Of a stretch of DNA of 60,757 nt, positions 27,503-37,618 are shown in pieces. The notes below the pieces were generated by a model. That model worked only from the letters and a program-made list of their open reading frames with translations, searched no databases and was not told where the DNA came from. Numbering within the stretch: the first letter of the stretch is position 1; every line of letters begins with the position of its first letter. The position numbers and the translations under genes were made by a program. This DNA is from Streptomyces phaeoluteigriseus (GTDB lineage: Bacteria > Actinomycetota > Actinomycetes > Streptomycetales > Streptomycetaceae). The stretch is from the NCBI RefSeq assembly GCF_001896135.2, contig NZ_MPOH02000019.1, positions 249,077 through 309,833 of the forward strand, given 5' to 3'.

Positions 27503-30104
27503 GTGCGCATCGCTGTGTTTGTCGAGAACCGCAATGGCGTCGGCCTCGCCTCGGAGATCATGCGAGCCGAGGGAGCCGACGCCCACTCGTTCCACCTCCT
27601 CGTCGCCGACCGGGACGCGATCAACGCCGGACGGCTCGAACAGGAGGCCGCGGCCCGGTGCGAGGGCCTCGTGGCCCGCAACCTGTTCCCCGTGGACGAG
27701 GGGCTGGACAACGCGGAGTTCCTGGAGGAACTCGGTCACCGAATACGCGCCTTCGCCGAAGAGGAGCGCATCGACCGGCTGCTGTTCTTCGACGACCAGT
27801 CGCAGCGCGGCCGCCGGGTGGCCGGCACGCTGGGCCGTACGCTGCCGTTGATCCTCGTCCAGGACTGTCACCTGGACTTCCGCTACAAGAAGACCGGCAC
27901 CGGACGGCGCGACCAGAGCTGGTACTACGGCTCCTCGTCCCCGGCCGCCATCTGCGTCTGGGGCCCGTCGACCGCGCACCACCTGCTGTTCCGCTCCGCC
28001 GACGCCGACCCGACCGTCCACATCACCGGCGCCCTCGGCCACAGCGACGACCCGGCCCTGCTGCGGGCGGCCCGCACCACCGTTCACCGGCCCGCCAGGA
28101 AGCCCGACCAGCCGCTGCGCATGGCGGTGCTCGCCCAGCCGCTGACCCGCCACAGCCGACTGTCCCGCCAGGACCACCGCGAGCAGCTCGCCGAACTGCG
28201 TGCGGCGCTCGCCGAGTTCGGCGAGGTCGACACCGACCCGGACCCCTCCACGCTCGACGGCTACGACCTCGCGGTCACCTTCTACTCCACGGCCTATCTC
28301 CAGACCCTGCGGGCGGACACCCCGCTGATCCTGTTCAGCCCGCCCCCGCTGAACATCGTCTTCCCCACGATCAACCACCCCCTGTTGCGCAATGTGGGCA
28401 CCCTCGGCGAACTCGTCGACGTGGTGGCCGACCTCAGGCGCTCGGCCGAGTTCGCGGCCAACGACCACGGTGAGCCCCTGGAGCACTTCATCGCCTTCCG
28501 GGACGACGTCGCCGGGCGCGTGCTGCGCGTCGTCGAGGAGGCCGCCGTACCCGTCGAACCGCCGGCCCCGCGCTGGTCGCCGCGGGACGACGGCGGAGGG
28601 GCCGGGCTGTCCCGGGCCGAACGGGCGCTGCGCGCCGTGCGCGGGCGGGTGGCACGGCCACGCTCGCTGGCCGTGCTGGGACTGGGCTTCGACTACGTCA
28701 CCGGAGTGGCGATCCCCGTCCTCACCTACACGCAGGCGCTGCTCGCGCAGAGCCGGTCGACGTGCGCTACTTCGACCTCGGGGCCTACGGCCGCCACGAG
28801 GACGTCCTGACGGACCTGGCGGACGCCGAGGTCGTCCTGATCAACAGCCTGGCCCCGTTCTGGCGTTCGCCGCTGGCGGGCGAGCTGGTGCCGGCGTTGC
28901 GGGAGCGGGGCAGGTCCGTGGTGGTGTACGCCCACGAGACCGAGTACGTCATGAACTTCGAGGGCTCGCGCAACGCTCCGCGGCACCAGGAGATGGTCGG
29001 CCTGCTGCCCGGACTGAAGGTGCTGTGCGTGTCGAACGCCCAGGCGGACATGTTCCGGGGGCTGGGGGTGAGCGACCCGGTCGTGGTCTACAACACGGTT
29101 CCCCGCGACGCCCACCGCGCGCGTGCGAGGCGTACCCCCGGTGCGCGTCCGCGCGTCGTGATGGTCGGTTCGATGCAGGACCGCAAGGGCCTCGACCTGT
29201 TCTCGCGGGTCGCCGAACTGGCGTACGGGCAGGGGCTGCCGTGGCGGTTCGCGTGGATCGGCCAGAAGACCTGGCGTATCGGGTCCACCACCCTGCTGTC
29301 GGACCGCGTCGAGTGGATGGGGGCGCTCTCGCGCGAGCGCGTGCGGGAGGAGCTGGCCGCCTCGGACGTCTTCTTCCTGTCCAGCGTCGACGACCCGATG
29401 CCGCTGTCGGTGGTCGAGGCCGTGCAGCAGCGGCTGCGCACGGTCACCTACCACCGGGTGGGTTCCCGGGAGGTCCTGGACGGCGTGTCCGGCTACCGCT
29501 CCTTCCCCGAGTACACCCCGGAGGCGGCGCTCGACGCGCTGCGCCGGGTGCTGGACGACGAGGTCTCGGAGACCGAGTACGGCGACGTCGAGGAACTCTT
29601 CGACGTCCCCGCCTTCACCGCGCGGATGACGACGGCACTGGGCCTGCCGGGCCCCGGTGATCCCGTACGGCCTCCGGCCGGTGACGGTGTGCCGGAGACC
29701 GACGGCAGGGCGGGCGCGGACCCGGTGGAGCCGCGGTTCCCGACCGTCCCGGTCCCGTCGCGGAAAGGCACCCACCTCATCGAGGACTTCACCCGGCACC
29801 TCACCGCGGGCCGCCACGACGACGCCCTGCGGGTCGGCGAGGAGATCCTGTGCCGGCGCAGTCGGTGGACGTCCTCGTGGGCATGGCGGAGATCAGGGCG
29901 GGGCGCGGCGAGGCCGAAGAGGCGTGCCGGCTGCTGTCCGCCGCGGCGATCGCGGGCGGCGACCGGGCCAGGGTCTGGACGGAGATCGGGCGGATCGCGG
30001 ACCTGCTCGGCGCGCGGGGGCGGTCCGTCCGGCAACTGGCGCGGAGGGAGTCGGTCCGCCTCCGGATCGGCAACCAGGCGGCCCGGTTGCTGAAGCGGAA
30101 CTGA
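27503..30104 (+). pseudogene. Large multidomain glycosyltransferase, broken by two frameshifts
   Basis: Three overlapping frames build one ~866-residue protein. Frame 1 (27503 to ~28753) is an N-terminal domain (VRIAVFVENRNGVGLASEIM, ILVQDCHLDFRYKKTG) of the capsule-polymerase type. Frame 2 (~28753 to ~29847) is a GT4 glycosyltransferase (VVVYAHETEYVMNFEG, VVMVGSMQDRKGLDLF, SSVDDPMPLSVVEAV). Frame 3 (~29848 to 30104) finishes a TPR-like helical tail (GMAEIRAGRGEAEEACRLL). Adding one G at CAGAGCC (CAGGAGCC) and one G at CTGTGCC (CTGGTGCC) restores a continuous frame. The start GTG has no ribosome site and may be leaderless. Probably intact in the organism. Confidence 0.8.
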
Positions 30105-30269
30105 CGTCGCGGTGAACACGCGGCGACGGATGGACAAAGGCCATCGTGTCGAACAAAAGACCTCCTGATCAGGCTCTAGGATCCCGGTTGACGACTCTCC
30201 GGTGATCCGATCGTCTCCGGTCAGGAGCGTGCACGAAAGAACCCACGGGGCACTGCGAGGGATACCAGC

Positions 30270-31430
30270 GTGACCGAAACGGTCGTGAGCACATCGAAGC
30301 CTCAGCCCGCCGCGGCTGTGTCCGCACAGGAGCCCGGCGTTCCGCTCCCGCCCGCGCCGTCACCCGGCCGCCGGGTGGTCGGCAGGCTCCGGGCGCTCGA
30401 CGGACTGCGGCTGGTCGCCGCGCTGATGGTGGCGGTGTACCACTACGCCGGCCGCGGCGGCTATGTCACCGAGGCGTGGGGCACCACGCCGAAGCACCAG
30501 TTCCCCACGCTGCACGCGTTCGCCGCCTACGGCTGCCTCGGGGTCCAGGTCTTCTTCGTGATCAGCGGGTTCGTGATCTGCATGAGCGGCTGGGGCCGGC
30601 CGCTCAAGTCGTTCTTCGCCTCCCGCGCCTCCCGGCTGATGCCCGCCTACTGGGTGGCCGTCGTACTGGTGACGGCGGTGTTCGCCCTGCCCTCGGTCGT
30701 CTACGAGGCCGTGTCGCCGAGCGACGCCCTGCTGAACCTGACCCTGCTGCAGCAGCCGCTGGGCGCGGACCGGGTGCTCGGCGTGTGCTGGACGCTGTGG
30801 GTGGAGATCCGCTTCTACGCCCTCTTCGCGCTGTGCGTCGTCCTGCCGGGGGCGAACCGCCGCCGGGTCATCATGTTCTGCGCGGGCTGGACGCTGGCCG
30901 CGGCCATCGCGCAGGCCGCCCGTCAGCCGCTGCTGGACCTGGTCCTGATGCCGGAGTACGCACCGTTCTTCATCGGCGGCATCGGCCTCTACCTCGTCCA
31001 CCGCGACCGGCGGGACGCCTACGCCTGGGGCATCGTGCTCGTCAGCTTCCTGATCGGCCAGCACTACGCGGTCGGCGAGCTGTGGAACGCCTCCGACCCG
31101 AACGCCTTCGCCCACCGCACCACCACCGGCATCGTCGGCGTCGTCGCCTTCGGCTTCGTGGCCGTGGCCGCGATCGCGCTGGGCTGGCTGAACCGGGCGA
31201 ACTGGCGCTGGCTGACGGTGGCCGGGGCGCTGACGTACCCCTTCTACCTGGTCCACGAGCACCTGGGCTGGGTGGTCATCCGGGTCCTGCACCGCACCCT
31301 GGAAGTGCCGGCGTCGGTGACCTTCGCGCTGACCATCGCCTCGATGCTGCTGCTGGCCTGGCTGATGAACCGTTTCGTCGAGAAGCCGATGACCCCGTGG
31401 CTGCGGGGCGTGCTGTCCAGGAAGCTCTGA
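30270..31430 (+). CDS. Acyltransferase family 3 membrane protein (OafA/YrhL type)
   Basis: A 386-residue integral membrane protein with about 10 helices. The family marks are LRALDGLRLVAALMVAVYHY (with the catalytic His near residue 57), GVQVFFVISGFVICMSGW, RASRLMPAYWVAVVL and a C-terminal FVEKPMTPWL. Such proteins move acetyl or similar groups onto extracytoplasmic sugars, so it may O-acylate the wall glycopolymer. An N-terminal Pro/Ala stretch of ~35 residues is cytosolic. The GTG at 30270 follows a weak GAGGGAT site. It is followed by a bidirectional terminator. Confidence 0.9.
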   Translation: MTETVVSTSKPQPAAAVSAQEPGVPLPPAPSPGRRVVGRLRALDGLRLVAALMVAVYHYAGRGGYVTEAWGTTPKHQFPTLHAFAAYGCLGVQVFFVISGFVICMSGWGRPLKSFFASRASRLMPAYWVAVVLVTAVFALPSVVYEAVSPSDALLNLTLLQQPLGADRVLGVCWTLWVEIRFYALFALCVVLPGANRRRVIMFCAGWTLAAAIAQAARQPLLDLVLMPEYAPFFIGGIGLYLVHRDRRDAYAWGIVLVSFLIGQHYAVGELWNASDPNAFAHRTTTGIVGVVAFGFVAVAAIALGWLNRANWRWLTVAGALTYPFYLVHEHLGWVVIRVLHRTLEVPASVTFALTIASMLLLAWLMNRFVEKPMTPWLRGVLSRKL

Positions 31431-31446
31431 GAGAACAGGCCGGCGC

Positions 31447-31475
31447 CCGGGCAGCCGGACCCACCGGCTGCCCGG
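31447..31475. terminator. Bidirectional hairpin between convergent genes
   Basis: Perfect 12-bp stem CCGGGCAGCCGG/CCGGCTGCCCGG with an ACCCA loop, between the acyltransferase stop and the convergent mutase stop. Confidence 0.75.
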
Positions 31476-31491
31476 ACCGCTTCGGCGCTGC

Positions 31492-33072
31492 TCAGAACGC
31501 GTCGCTGGGCACGTAGGTGCCCCAGACCTCACGCAGGGCGTTGCAGACCTCGCCGACCGTCGCGCGGGCCCTGAGGGCGTCCTTCATCGGGTAGAGGACG
31601 TTGTCCTCGCCCTCGGCGGCCTTCTTCAGCTCGGCGAGGGCCGCGTCCACCGTGGCCTGGTCGCGCTCGGCGCGCAGCTTCGCGAGGCGGTCCGCCTGCT
31701 GGGCCTCGATCGCGGGGTCCACGCGGAGCGGCTCGTACGGCTCCTCCGCGTCGAGCTGGTAGCGGTTCACTCCGACCACGACCCGCTCACCGGAGTCGGT
31801 CTCCTGGGCGATGCGGTACGCGCTGCGCTCGATCTCGCCCTTCTGGAAACCGTGCTCGATGGCGGACACCGCGCCGCCGAGGTCCTCGACCTTCGTCATC
31901 AGCTCCAGCGTGGCGGCCTCGACGTCGTCGGTCATCTTCTCTATGACGTACGACCCTGCGAAGGGGTCGACCGTCGCCGTCACGTCCGTCTCGTAGGCGA
32001 GGACCTGCTGCGTGCGCAGCGCCAGCCGGGCCGACTTGTCGGTGGGGAGCGCGATCGCCTCGTCGAAGGAGTTGGTGTGCAGGGACTGGGTGCCGCCGAG
32101 GACGGCCGCCAGACCCTGGACGGCGACCCGGACAAGGTTCACCTCGGGCTGCTGCGCGGTCAGCTGCACGCCCGCGGTCTGCGTGTGGAACCGCAGCATC
32201 AGCGACTTGGGGTTCTTCGCACCGAACTCGTCCCGCATCACGCGCGCCCAGATCCGGCGCGCGGCACGGAACTTGGCGACCTCCTCCAGGATCGTCGTAC
32301 GGGCGACGAAGAAGAAGGACAGGCGGGGTGCGAAGTCGTCGACGTCCATGCCGGCCGCGACGGCCGTGCGCACGTACTCGATGCCGTCGGCGAGGGTGAA
32401 CGCGATCTCCTGAGCGGGCGAGGCACCCGCCTCCGCCATGTGGTAGCCGGAGATCGAGATCGTGTTCCACTTCGGGATCTCGGCCTTGCAGTACTTGAAG
32501 ATGTCGGCGATCAGGCGCAGCGACGGCTTCGGCGGGAAGATGTACGTCCCCCGCGCGATGTACTCCTTCAGTACGTCGTTCTGGATCGTGCCCGTCAGCT
32601 TGTCGGCGGGGACGCCCTGCTCCTCCGCGACGAGTTGGTACAGGAGCAGCAGCAGGGCGGCGGGCGCGTTGATCGTCATCGACGTGGACACCTTGTCCAG
32701 CGGGATCCCGCCGAACAGCACCCGCATGTCGTCGATGGAGTCGATGGCGACGCCGACCTTGCCGACCTCGCCGGAGGAGATCGGCGCGTCGGAGTCGTGG
32801 CCCATCTGGGTCGGCAGGTCGAAGGCGACCGACAGACCCATCGTGCCGTTGGCGATGAGCTGCTTGTAGCGGGCGTTGGACTCGGTCGCCGTGCCGAAAC
32901 CGGCGTACTGGCGCATCGTCCACGGCCGGCCGGTGTACATCGACGGGTACACGCCCCGCGTGTAGGGATAGGCGCCCGGCTCGCCCAGCTTCTCCGCCGG
33001 ATCCCAGCCCTGAAGGACGTCCGGTCCGTAGACCGGTTCGATGGGCAGTCCGGACTCCGACTCGCGCGCCAT
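31492..33072 (-). CDS. Acyl-CoA mutase large subunit (methylmalonyl-CoA mutase family)
   Basis: A 526-residue catalytic subunit of a coenzyme-B12 acyl-CoA mutase. Conserved segments are YPSMYTGRPWTMRQYAGFGTA, GLSVAFDLPTQMG, IPLDKVSTSMTI, the SISGYHMAEAG loop and FRPRLSFFF-like DFAPRLSFFFVA. It has no C-terminal cobalamin-binding domain (no DxHxxG), so a separate small subunit must exist outside this window. The Tyr in RQYAGF and the Arg in YIARGTYIF correspond to carboxylate-binding residues of methylmalonyl-CoA mutase, unlike the Phe/Gln of isobutyryl-CoA mutase; this is from family knowledge. The ATG at 33072 has GGGAGG 9 bases upstream. Confidence 0.88.
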   Translation of the reverse strand: MARESESGLPIEPVYGPDVLQGWDPAEKLGEPGAYPYTRGVYPSMYTGRPWTMRQYAGFGTATESNARYKQLIANGTMGLSVAFDLPTQMGHDSDAPISSGEVGKVGVAIDSIDDMRVLFGGIPLDKVSTSMTINAPAALLLLLYQLVAEEQGVPADKLTGTIQNDVLKEYIARGTYIFPPKPSLRLIADIFKYCKAEIPKWNTISISGYHMAEAGASPAQEIAFTLADGIEYVRTAVAAGMDVDDFAPRLSFFFVARTTILEEVAKFRAARRIWARVMRDEFGAKNPKSLMLRFHTQTAGVQLTAQQPEVNLVRVAVQGLAAVLGGTQSLHTNSFDEAIALPTDKSARLALRTQQVLAYETDVTATVDPFAGSYVIEKMTDDVEAATLELMTKVEDLGGAVSAIEHGFQKGEIERSAYRIAQETDSGERVVVGVNRYQLDAEEPYEPLRVDPAIEAQQADRLAKLRAERDQATVDAALAELKKAAEGEDNVLYPMKDALRARATVGEVCNALREVWGTYVPSDAF

Positions 33073-33280
33073 GGTGTGTTGCCTCCCGCTGAACGTTACT
33101 CGCCAGTTACCAGCTGGTACGGTCCGACCCTTCGACGGACTGTAGCGGTGTGCCTGCACCCCGTGGAGGGGAGCACGCTGGGACCTTGCTCACAGACTTG
33201 TTGCGGTCCCCGTCACCACCATGCCGGGCCGTTCGCGTGGCGTCATCCGCGGGGAACATCCGGGGTGAGACAGTGCGCCG

Positions 33281-34241
33281 GTGAGACGACGGGGGTCACG
33301 CGTGCGTATGACGGGCATGAGAAGCGCGACGGCCGGGCGGAGATCGCTCCCCGGTCGAAGATCGCAGGCCGTGCGGGCAACGCTCGCCGTGCTGACCGGC
33401 GCGGCGGCGCTCGCCGCGGTGTGCGGCTGCACCGCGGGGACGGCCGGCGCGGACGGCGGCGCGGCGCGCCCGCCCGTGCGCGTCGACGTCAGCCCCACGG
33501 CCCCCGGCGGGCCCGGCGACGGCAAGGCGGCGAGTACGGCGCCCGCGCGTCCGGCGGGCGACGGCCCCCCGAGCCCGAAGGCCTCCGCCACCACCCCCCG
33601 CTCCCCCGCCCCGCGTCCTGTGGTCGCCCGGCGACTCCGGGCGCGACGTCCGCGAACTCCAGGCCCGGCTGCGGCAGGTGGCCTGGCTGTTCGAGGGGCC
33701 CAGCGGGAGCTACGACGCCCGCACGGAGGAGGCCGTGAAGGGGTTCCAGGGCAAGCGCGGGCTGCCCAGGACCGGGCGGACGGACACCGTCACCTGGCAG
33801 CGGCTGCTCGGCATGACGCGCGAGCCGGGGCAGTGGGAGCTGTACCTGATGGGCGGTCAGCCCGCCGCCGAACCCGACGCCCGCTGTCTGACCGGGCGGG
33901 TGCTGTGCGTCGACAAGACGAGCCGCACCCTGCGCTGGATGATCGACGGGCGGACCCTGACCACGGTGTCGGTCCGGTTCGGCTCGCAGTACACCCCCAC
34001 CCGCGAGGGGGTGTTCCGCGTCTACTGGAAGTCACGCCATCACGTGTCCACGCTCTACGACTCGCCGATGCCGTACGCGATGTTCTTCAGCGGTGGGCAG
34101 GCGGTGCACTACTCCTCGGACTTCGCGGCCCGGGGATACGCCGGGGCCTCGCACGGCTGCGTCAACGTACGCGACGAGGCGGCGATCGCGGAGCTGTTCG
34201 CGCGGGTGAGGAACGGCGACAAGGTCGTCGTCTCGTGGTGA
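33281..34241 (+). pseudogene. Peptidoglycan-binding L,D-transpeptidase, split by a frameshift
   Basis: Frame 1 (from GTG 33281, or ATG 33308) encodes an export signal ending LAAVCGCTAG, possibly a lipoprotein, then a Pro/Ala/Ser linker. Near 33600-33612, in a run of C-rich codons, the frame changes. Frame 2 then reads LWSPGDSGRDVRELQARLRQ (PG_binding_1), SYDARTEEAVKGFQ, and a YkuD domain with SRHHVSTLYDSPMPYAMFF and the catalytic SHGCVNVRDEAAI. The protein would cross-link peptidoglycan 3-3. The shift is net +1 (or two missing bases), unlike most others here. The catalytic half is complete. Confidence 0.82.
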
Positions 34242-34250
34242 GAGGTATGG

Positions 34251-34289
34251 GGCGCGGGCGGGACCGGGGGAACGTGTCCCGCCCGCGCC
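34251..34289 (+). terminator. Hairpin after the L,D-transpeptidase
   Basis: Perfect 14-bp stem GGCGCGGGCGGGAC (34251-34264) with GTCCCGCCCGCGCC (34276-34289), 10 bases past the stop codon. Confidence 0.75.
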
Positions 34290-34444
34290 AGGTGCACGAG
34301 CCGTAGGTACGGGGGGAACCCCGGCTCCGTGCGAGGGCCGATGACCAGTCGGCTCACTCCTTACTGCGCGGGAGCCGCCGAAAACGTCACACCTTGCGGC
34401 AGGAAGTTTCTACGGACCGAGAAACCGCAGGTCACGGCCCAGGG

Positions 34445-35595
34445 TCAGTGGGCGTTGGTGCCCTTGCCGCCGTTACCGCCGTTACCGCCGTTGCCTCCGT
34501 TGCCTCCGTTGCCTCCACCGGAGGACTTCCCGCTCTCGGCGCCCTTGTCGTCCTTGCCGCCCGGCTTACCCGGCGCCTTCGCGCCCTTGTCGGCCTTGTC
34601 GCTCTTGTCAGCCTTGTCGCTCTTGTCGGTTCCCTGGTCTTTGCCGTCCTGGCCGGTCGTGCCACTGGTCTGCCCGCCCGACCGGCCCGTGCTCCTGCCG
34701 TCGTTCGACTCGTCGCCCTTGCCGCCCTGACCCTTGCCGCCCCCCGACCCGCCGGAGCCCTCGCCGCCCCGGTCGTCGAGAAGGCCCGCGCAGTACGCCG
34801 GTACCCGCGCGGAGCCGCCCGCCGCGCGTTCCAGGGTGCGGCGGCGCTCGGCGTCCAGCGTCCGGCCCGCGCCCTTCTCGCGGCAGGCCGCGGTCAGGTC
34901 GTCGACGGTGCCCGGCGCGCCGGATCCGGGGTGGCCCCGCACGCCGTCGGGGTGGCCCGCGGCGGGGGCGAGACGAGCGGGCGGTCCGGTCCGGGGGTCG
35001 CGGCGGCCGACACGGACGCCGCCGGGCCCGGTTCGGCGTCGTCGAACGGCGTGGGCAGGACCCCCGTACCGGCCGCGACGGCCACCCCGCCGACCATGCC
35101 GACGGTCAGGGCGGCGGCCACCCCCAGCCGGGCGGGGCGGCTCCAGCGGGGTCGACGGCGACGGTTCGACGGGGTACGGCCGCCGATGCGGACCACACCG
35201 GCGTCGTCGGCGGGCGGCATCGGCCCGGACGAGAAGGCCGGCCCGGACGGGAACGCCGGCCCGGACGGGAACGCCGACTCGGAGGCGAAGTCCGGCCGCG
35301 CGTCCGCCGCGCGGTCCGCGTGGACCTTGCGGAACGCGGCGAGGGCCGCCGCCTCGCCGGGGAGTTCCTCGTCGTCCGGGACGGGTGCGGCGGCCGACAT
35401 CGCGGCGAGCGCGCCCAGGGTCCTCGCCAGCCGGTCCGCCTCGGCGCGGTGTGCGGGCGCGACAGCGTTGTCCGCCGTCTCCCCGTTCAGCAGGCGCTCC
35501 GCCGTCTCGCGGTTCAGCCAGCGGCCGTCGGAGCGGCCCGCGGCGCCGGTGGGGGGCTCCCCGTCCCCGGGGAGGACACTGCGGTCGTCGGCCAT
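34445..35595 (-). pseudogene. Membrane protein with Gly/Asn and Lys/Asp repeats, partner of the ECF sigma factor (frameshifted)
   Basis: From ATG 35595 the first frame encodes a ~140-residue cytosolic region (MADDRSVLPGD...), one helix ARLGVAAALTVGMVGGVAVAA, then Pro-rich ATPGPDRPLVSPPPRATP. At ~34930 one C is missing (CACCCCGACG to CACCCCCGACG); the next frame continues DGVRGHPGSGAPGTVDDLTAACREK, a Cys pair (AACREK, PAYCAG), then SDKADKSDKADK and five GGN units. Overlaps the sigma stop by TGATG. By position it could be its anti-sigma factor, but no zinc-type HxxxCxxC motif is visible. It is paralogous in layout to the gene at 36632. Confidence 0.7.
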
Positions 35596-36254
35596 CACAT
35601 GTCCTTCTGCGTCGGCGCGCACGCGTGCGTCACACCGCCGGACGACACCGCGCGCCCCCTCGGGCGCCGTTGCGCCGGCAGCGCGTCGAGCACGCCCGCC
35701 ATGTCCGGGTCCTCGCCGAGCAGCTCGGCGAGTTTCCTCAACCCTCGGTGCGCGGCCGTACGTACGGCGCCGGGTCGTTTGCCGAGCGTCTCGGCGGCGG
35801 TCTTGGCGTCGAGCCCCACCACCACGCGCAGGACGACGGCCTCGGCCTGGTCCTGCGGCAGGCGGGCGATCAGGCCGAGGGTACGGCCGGTGGCGAGCGC
35901 TTCCATGGCCTCGCCCGCGGTGTCGGACTCGGCGGCCCGGCCGGTCAGTTCCGTCTCGTCGCCGACGGCCACGGGACGGCGCCCGCGCATCCGGATGTGG
36001 TCCAGCGCGCGGTTGCGGGCGATCCGGGCGGCCCAGCCGCGGAAGCGGTCGGCGTCCCCGCTGAACCGCTCGAGGTCGCGCGCTATCTGGAGCCAGGACT
36101 CGGAGGTCACGTCCTCGGCGTCGAGGTCACCGACCAGGGTGCGGACGTACCCGAGGAGCCGCGGGTGCACCGAGCGGTACACAGCACGGAAAGCGGTCTC
36201 GTCCCCGTTCTGTGCCGCGAGCACCGCGGCTGTCAGCTCCGCGTCGTCCCCCAC
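35595..36254 (-). CDS. ECF-type RNA polymerase sigma factor (pair A)
   Basis: A 219-residue sigma-70 family protein. Region 2 is QNGDETAFRAVYRSVHPRLLGYVRTLVGDLDAEDVTSESWLQIARDL; region 4 is LPQDQAEAVVLRVVVGLDAKTAAETLGKRPGAVRTAAHRGLRKL. The C-terminal ~25 residues are a Pro/Arg tail containing a Cys (THACAPTQ). The GTG at 36254 (VGDDAELTAAV) has a GAGGAA site 7 bases upstream. It overlaps the next gene, a one-helix membrane protein, so the two are expressed together. Closely related to the sigma factor at 37619. Confidence 0.9.
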   Translation of the reverse strand: MGDDAELTAAVLAAQNGDETAFRAVYRSVHPRLLGYVRTLVGDLDAEDVTSESWLQIARDLERFSGDADRFRGWAARIARNRALDHIRMRGRRPVAVGDETELTGRAAESDTAGEAMEALATGRTLGLIARLPQDQAEAVVLRVVVGLDAKTAAETLGKRPGAVRTAAHRGLRKLAELLGEDPDMAGVLDALPAQRRPRGRAVSSGGVTHACAPTQKDM

Positions 36255-36631
36255 GTGGTGGTTCCTCGGTCGATGGTGCGGTTCGCCGACCGAAGATGGT
36301 CGGGGCCGCTCATGGTCGCGGGCGCAGCCGGTCACGCTGCTCCAGCCCTTCGCCGTCCGGCGCGAAAGGCACGTTACGACCTGAAACCACGCGTCGTCCA
36401 TGTCCGAACAAGCTGCAACCGACTCGTGACGCGTGTGCGCGGGCACCGGGTGTGACAGAAACCGCACTCATGGCGCTGTAGGAAATACGGGTCGCCGCGC
36501 GGCCCGTGCCGCGCGACGGCCGGGGCCTCTCCTGTGGGGGGTGGCGGCCTCGGCCGTTGCCGTGGCAGCACTGCCGCGGCAACCTCCGGGACACCGCCGA
36601 GGGTAGGCCTGCGAGCGGTTGCCGCTCCCGG
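36255..36631. other. Intergenic region before sigma factor A
   Basis: A 377-base gap between the two sigma/membrane pairs. It holds a TGTGACA element at 36451-36457, related to boxes before other genes of this region. The rest shows no credible open frame or hairpin. Confidence 0.4.
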
Positions 36632-37615
36632 TCACCGGTCTCCGCGCTTGGCGACCGACGTCTTCCCGGCCTCCGGCCGACCGTTGTTCCCCGGGTCGCC
36701 GGCCGTTCCCTCGTTGCCGGCCGTTCCCTCGTTGCCGGCCGTTCCGGTGTTGTCGGCCGTTCCGGTGTTGCCCGCCGTTTCGGCGTTTCCGGTGTTCCCC
36801 GGGTTTCCGGTGCTCCCCGCGCTGTCGCTGTTCCCCGGGTTTCCGGCGGCCGGGTCCGTGCCGTCGCCGCTCTTGCCCTGACCGCTGTCTCCGCCGCTGT
36901 TCCCGGGGGGCGAGGTGGCCGACGCGGTACGGGCCGCGCAGTAGGCGGTCACGTTCTCCTCGCCGCCCGCGGCGGTGACCAGGCGCTGCCACGCCGTGGC
37001 CTCCAGCGCCCTGCCCCGGCCCGCGGCCTGGTCGTAGGCGCGGCACCGGGCCTCGGTGTCCTGGGCGGACGGCGGCCGGTCCTGGTCGGCGGAGGCGCCG
37101 GACGGGAGGGTGGGCGCGGGCTCGGCGCGCCGGCCGTCGGGCGTGCTCGCCGACGGAGTCCGGCGTCCGGCGTCCTCGGCGGTGTCCGCCGAGGAGCCGG
37201 CCGAGCCGATCGCGGCGACCGCGACACCACCGACGGTGAGGCTTGCCAGGAGTACGGAGAACGTGGCCTTCAACGAGCGGACGGTGTGCCGCTGCGCGCG
37301 GGGCCGCCAGTCGTCCCGCCGCCGGGTGCGGGCCCGCTGCGCGTCGGCGTCCCGCGCGGCCCGGAAGGCCTCGACCGCCTGCCGTTCGCGCTCGGGACCG
37401 CCGTCCGTCTGCCGCAGGGCGCGCGCGAGCAGCGCCTCCACCCGGAGGTGACCGTCCGTGTCGGGTACGGAGCGGGCGGAGTGTGCGTGTCGGCGGTGGA
37501 CGTCCCCGCCGCCGCTCATCCGTTCACCCATGTCCGCTTCCGCCTGTCGCGCTTGTTCGATCTCTTCCGCCGGGAACGTCCGCCGCCCCTGATCCATACG
37601 GGCCGCGATCGCCAC
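36632..37615 (-). CDS. Single-pass membrane protein with Asn/Gly/Thr/Ala repeat tail (pair B)
   Basis: A 327-residue protein. A ~115-residue Arg/Ala-rich N-terminal region (MGERMSGGGDVHRRHAHSARS) is followed by one helix SLKATFSVLLASLTVGGVAVAAIG (about 125-150). Then comes an extracytoplasmic domain with CRAYDQAAGRGRALEATAWQRLVTAAGGEENVTAYC (a Cys pair) and a C-terminal ~90 residues of degenerate pentapeptides (GNTGN, AGNEGT). The Cys-containing segment matches the pair A protein (DLTAACREKG...RTLDAERRRTLERAAGGSARVPAYC). GTG 37615 lies 3 bases after the sigma stop. A role in sigma control is inferred only from position. Confidence 0.75.
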   Translation of the reverse strand: MAIAARMDQGRRTFPAEEIEQARQAEADMGERMSGGGDVHRRHAHSARSVPDTDGHLRVEALLARALRQTDGGPERERQAVEAFRAARDADAQRARTRRRDDWRPRAQRHTVRSLKATFSVLLASLTVGGVAVAAIGSAGSSADTAEDAGRRTPSASTPDGRRAEPAPTLPSGASADQDRPPSAQDTEARCRAYDQAAGRGRALEATAWQRLVTAAGGEENVTAYCAARTASATSPPGNSGGDSGQGKSGDGTDPAAGNPGNSDSAGSTGNPGNTGNAETAGNTGTADNTGTAGNEGTAGNEGTAGDPGNNGRPEAGKTSVAKRGDR

Positions 37616-37618
37616 CGT

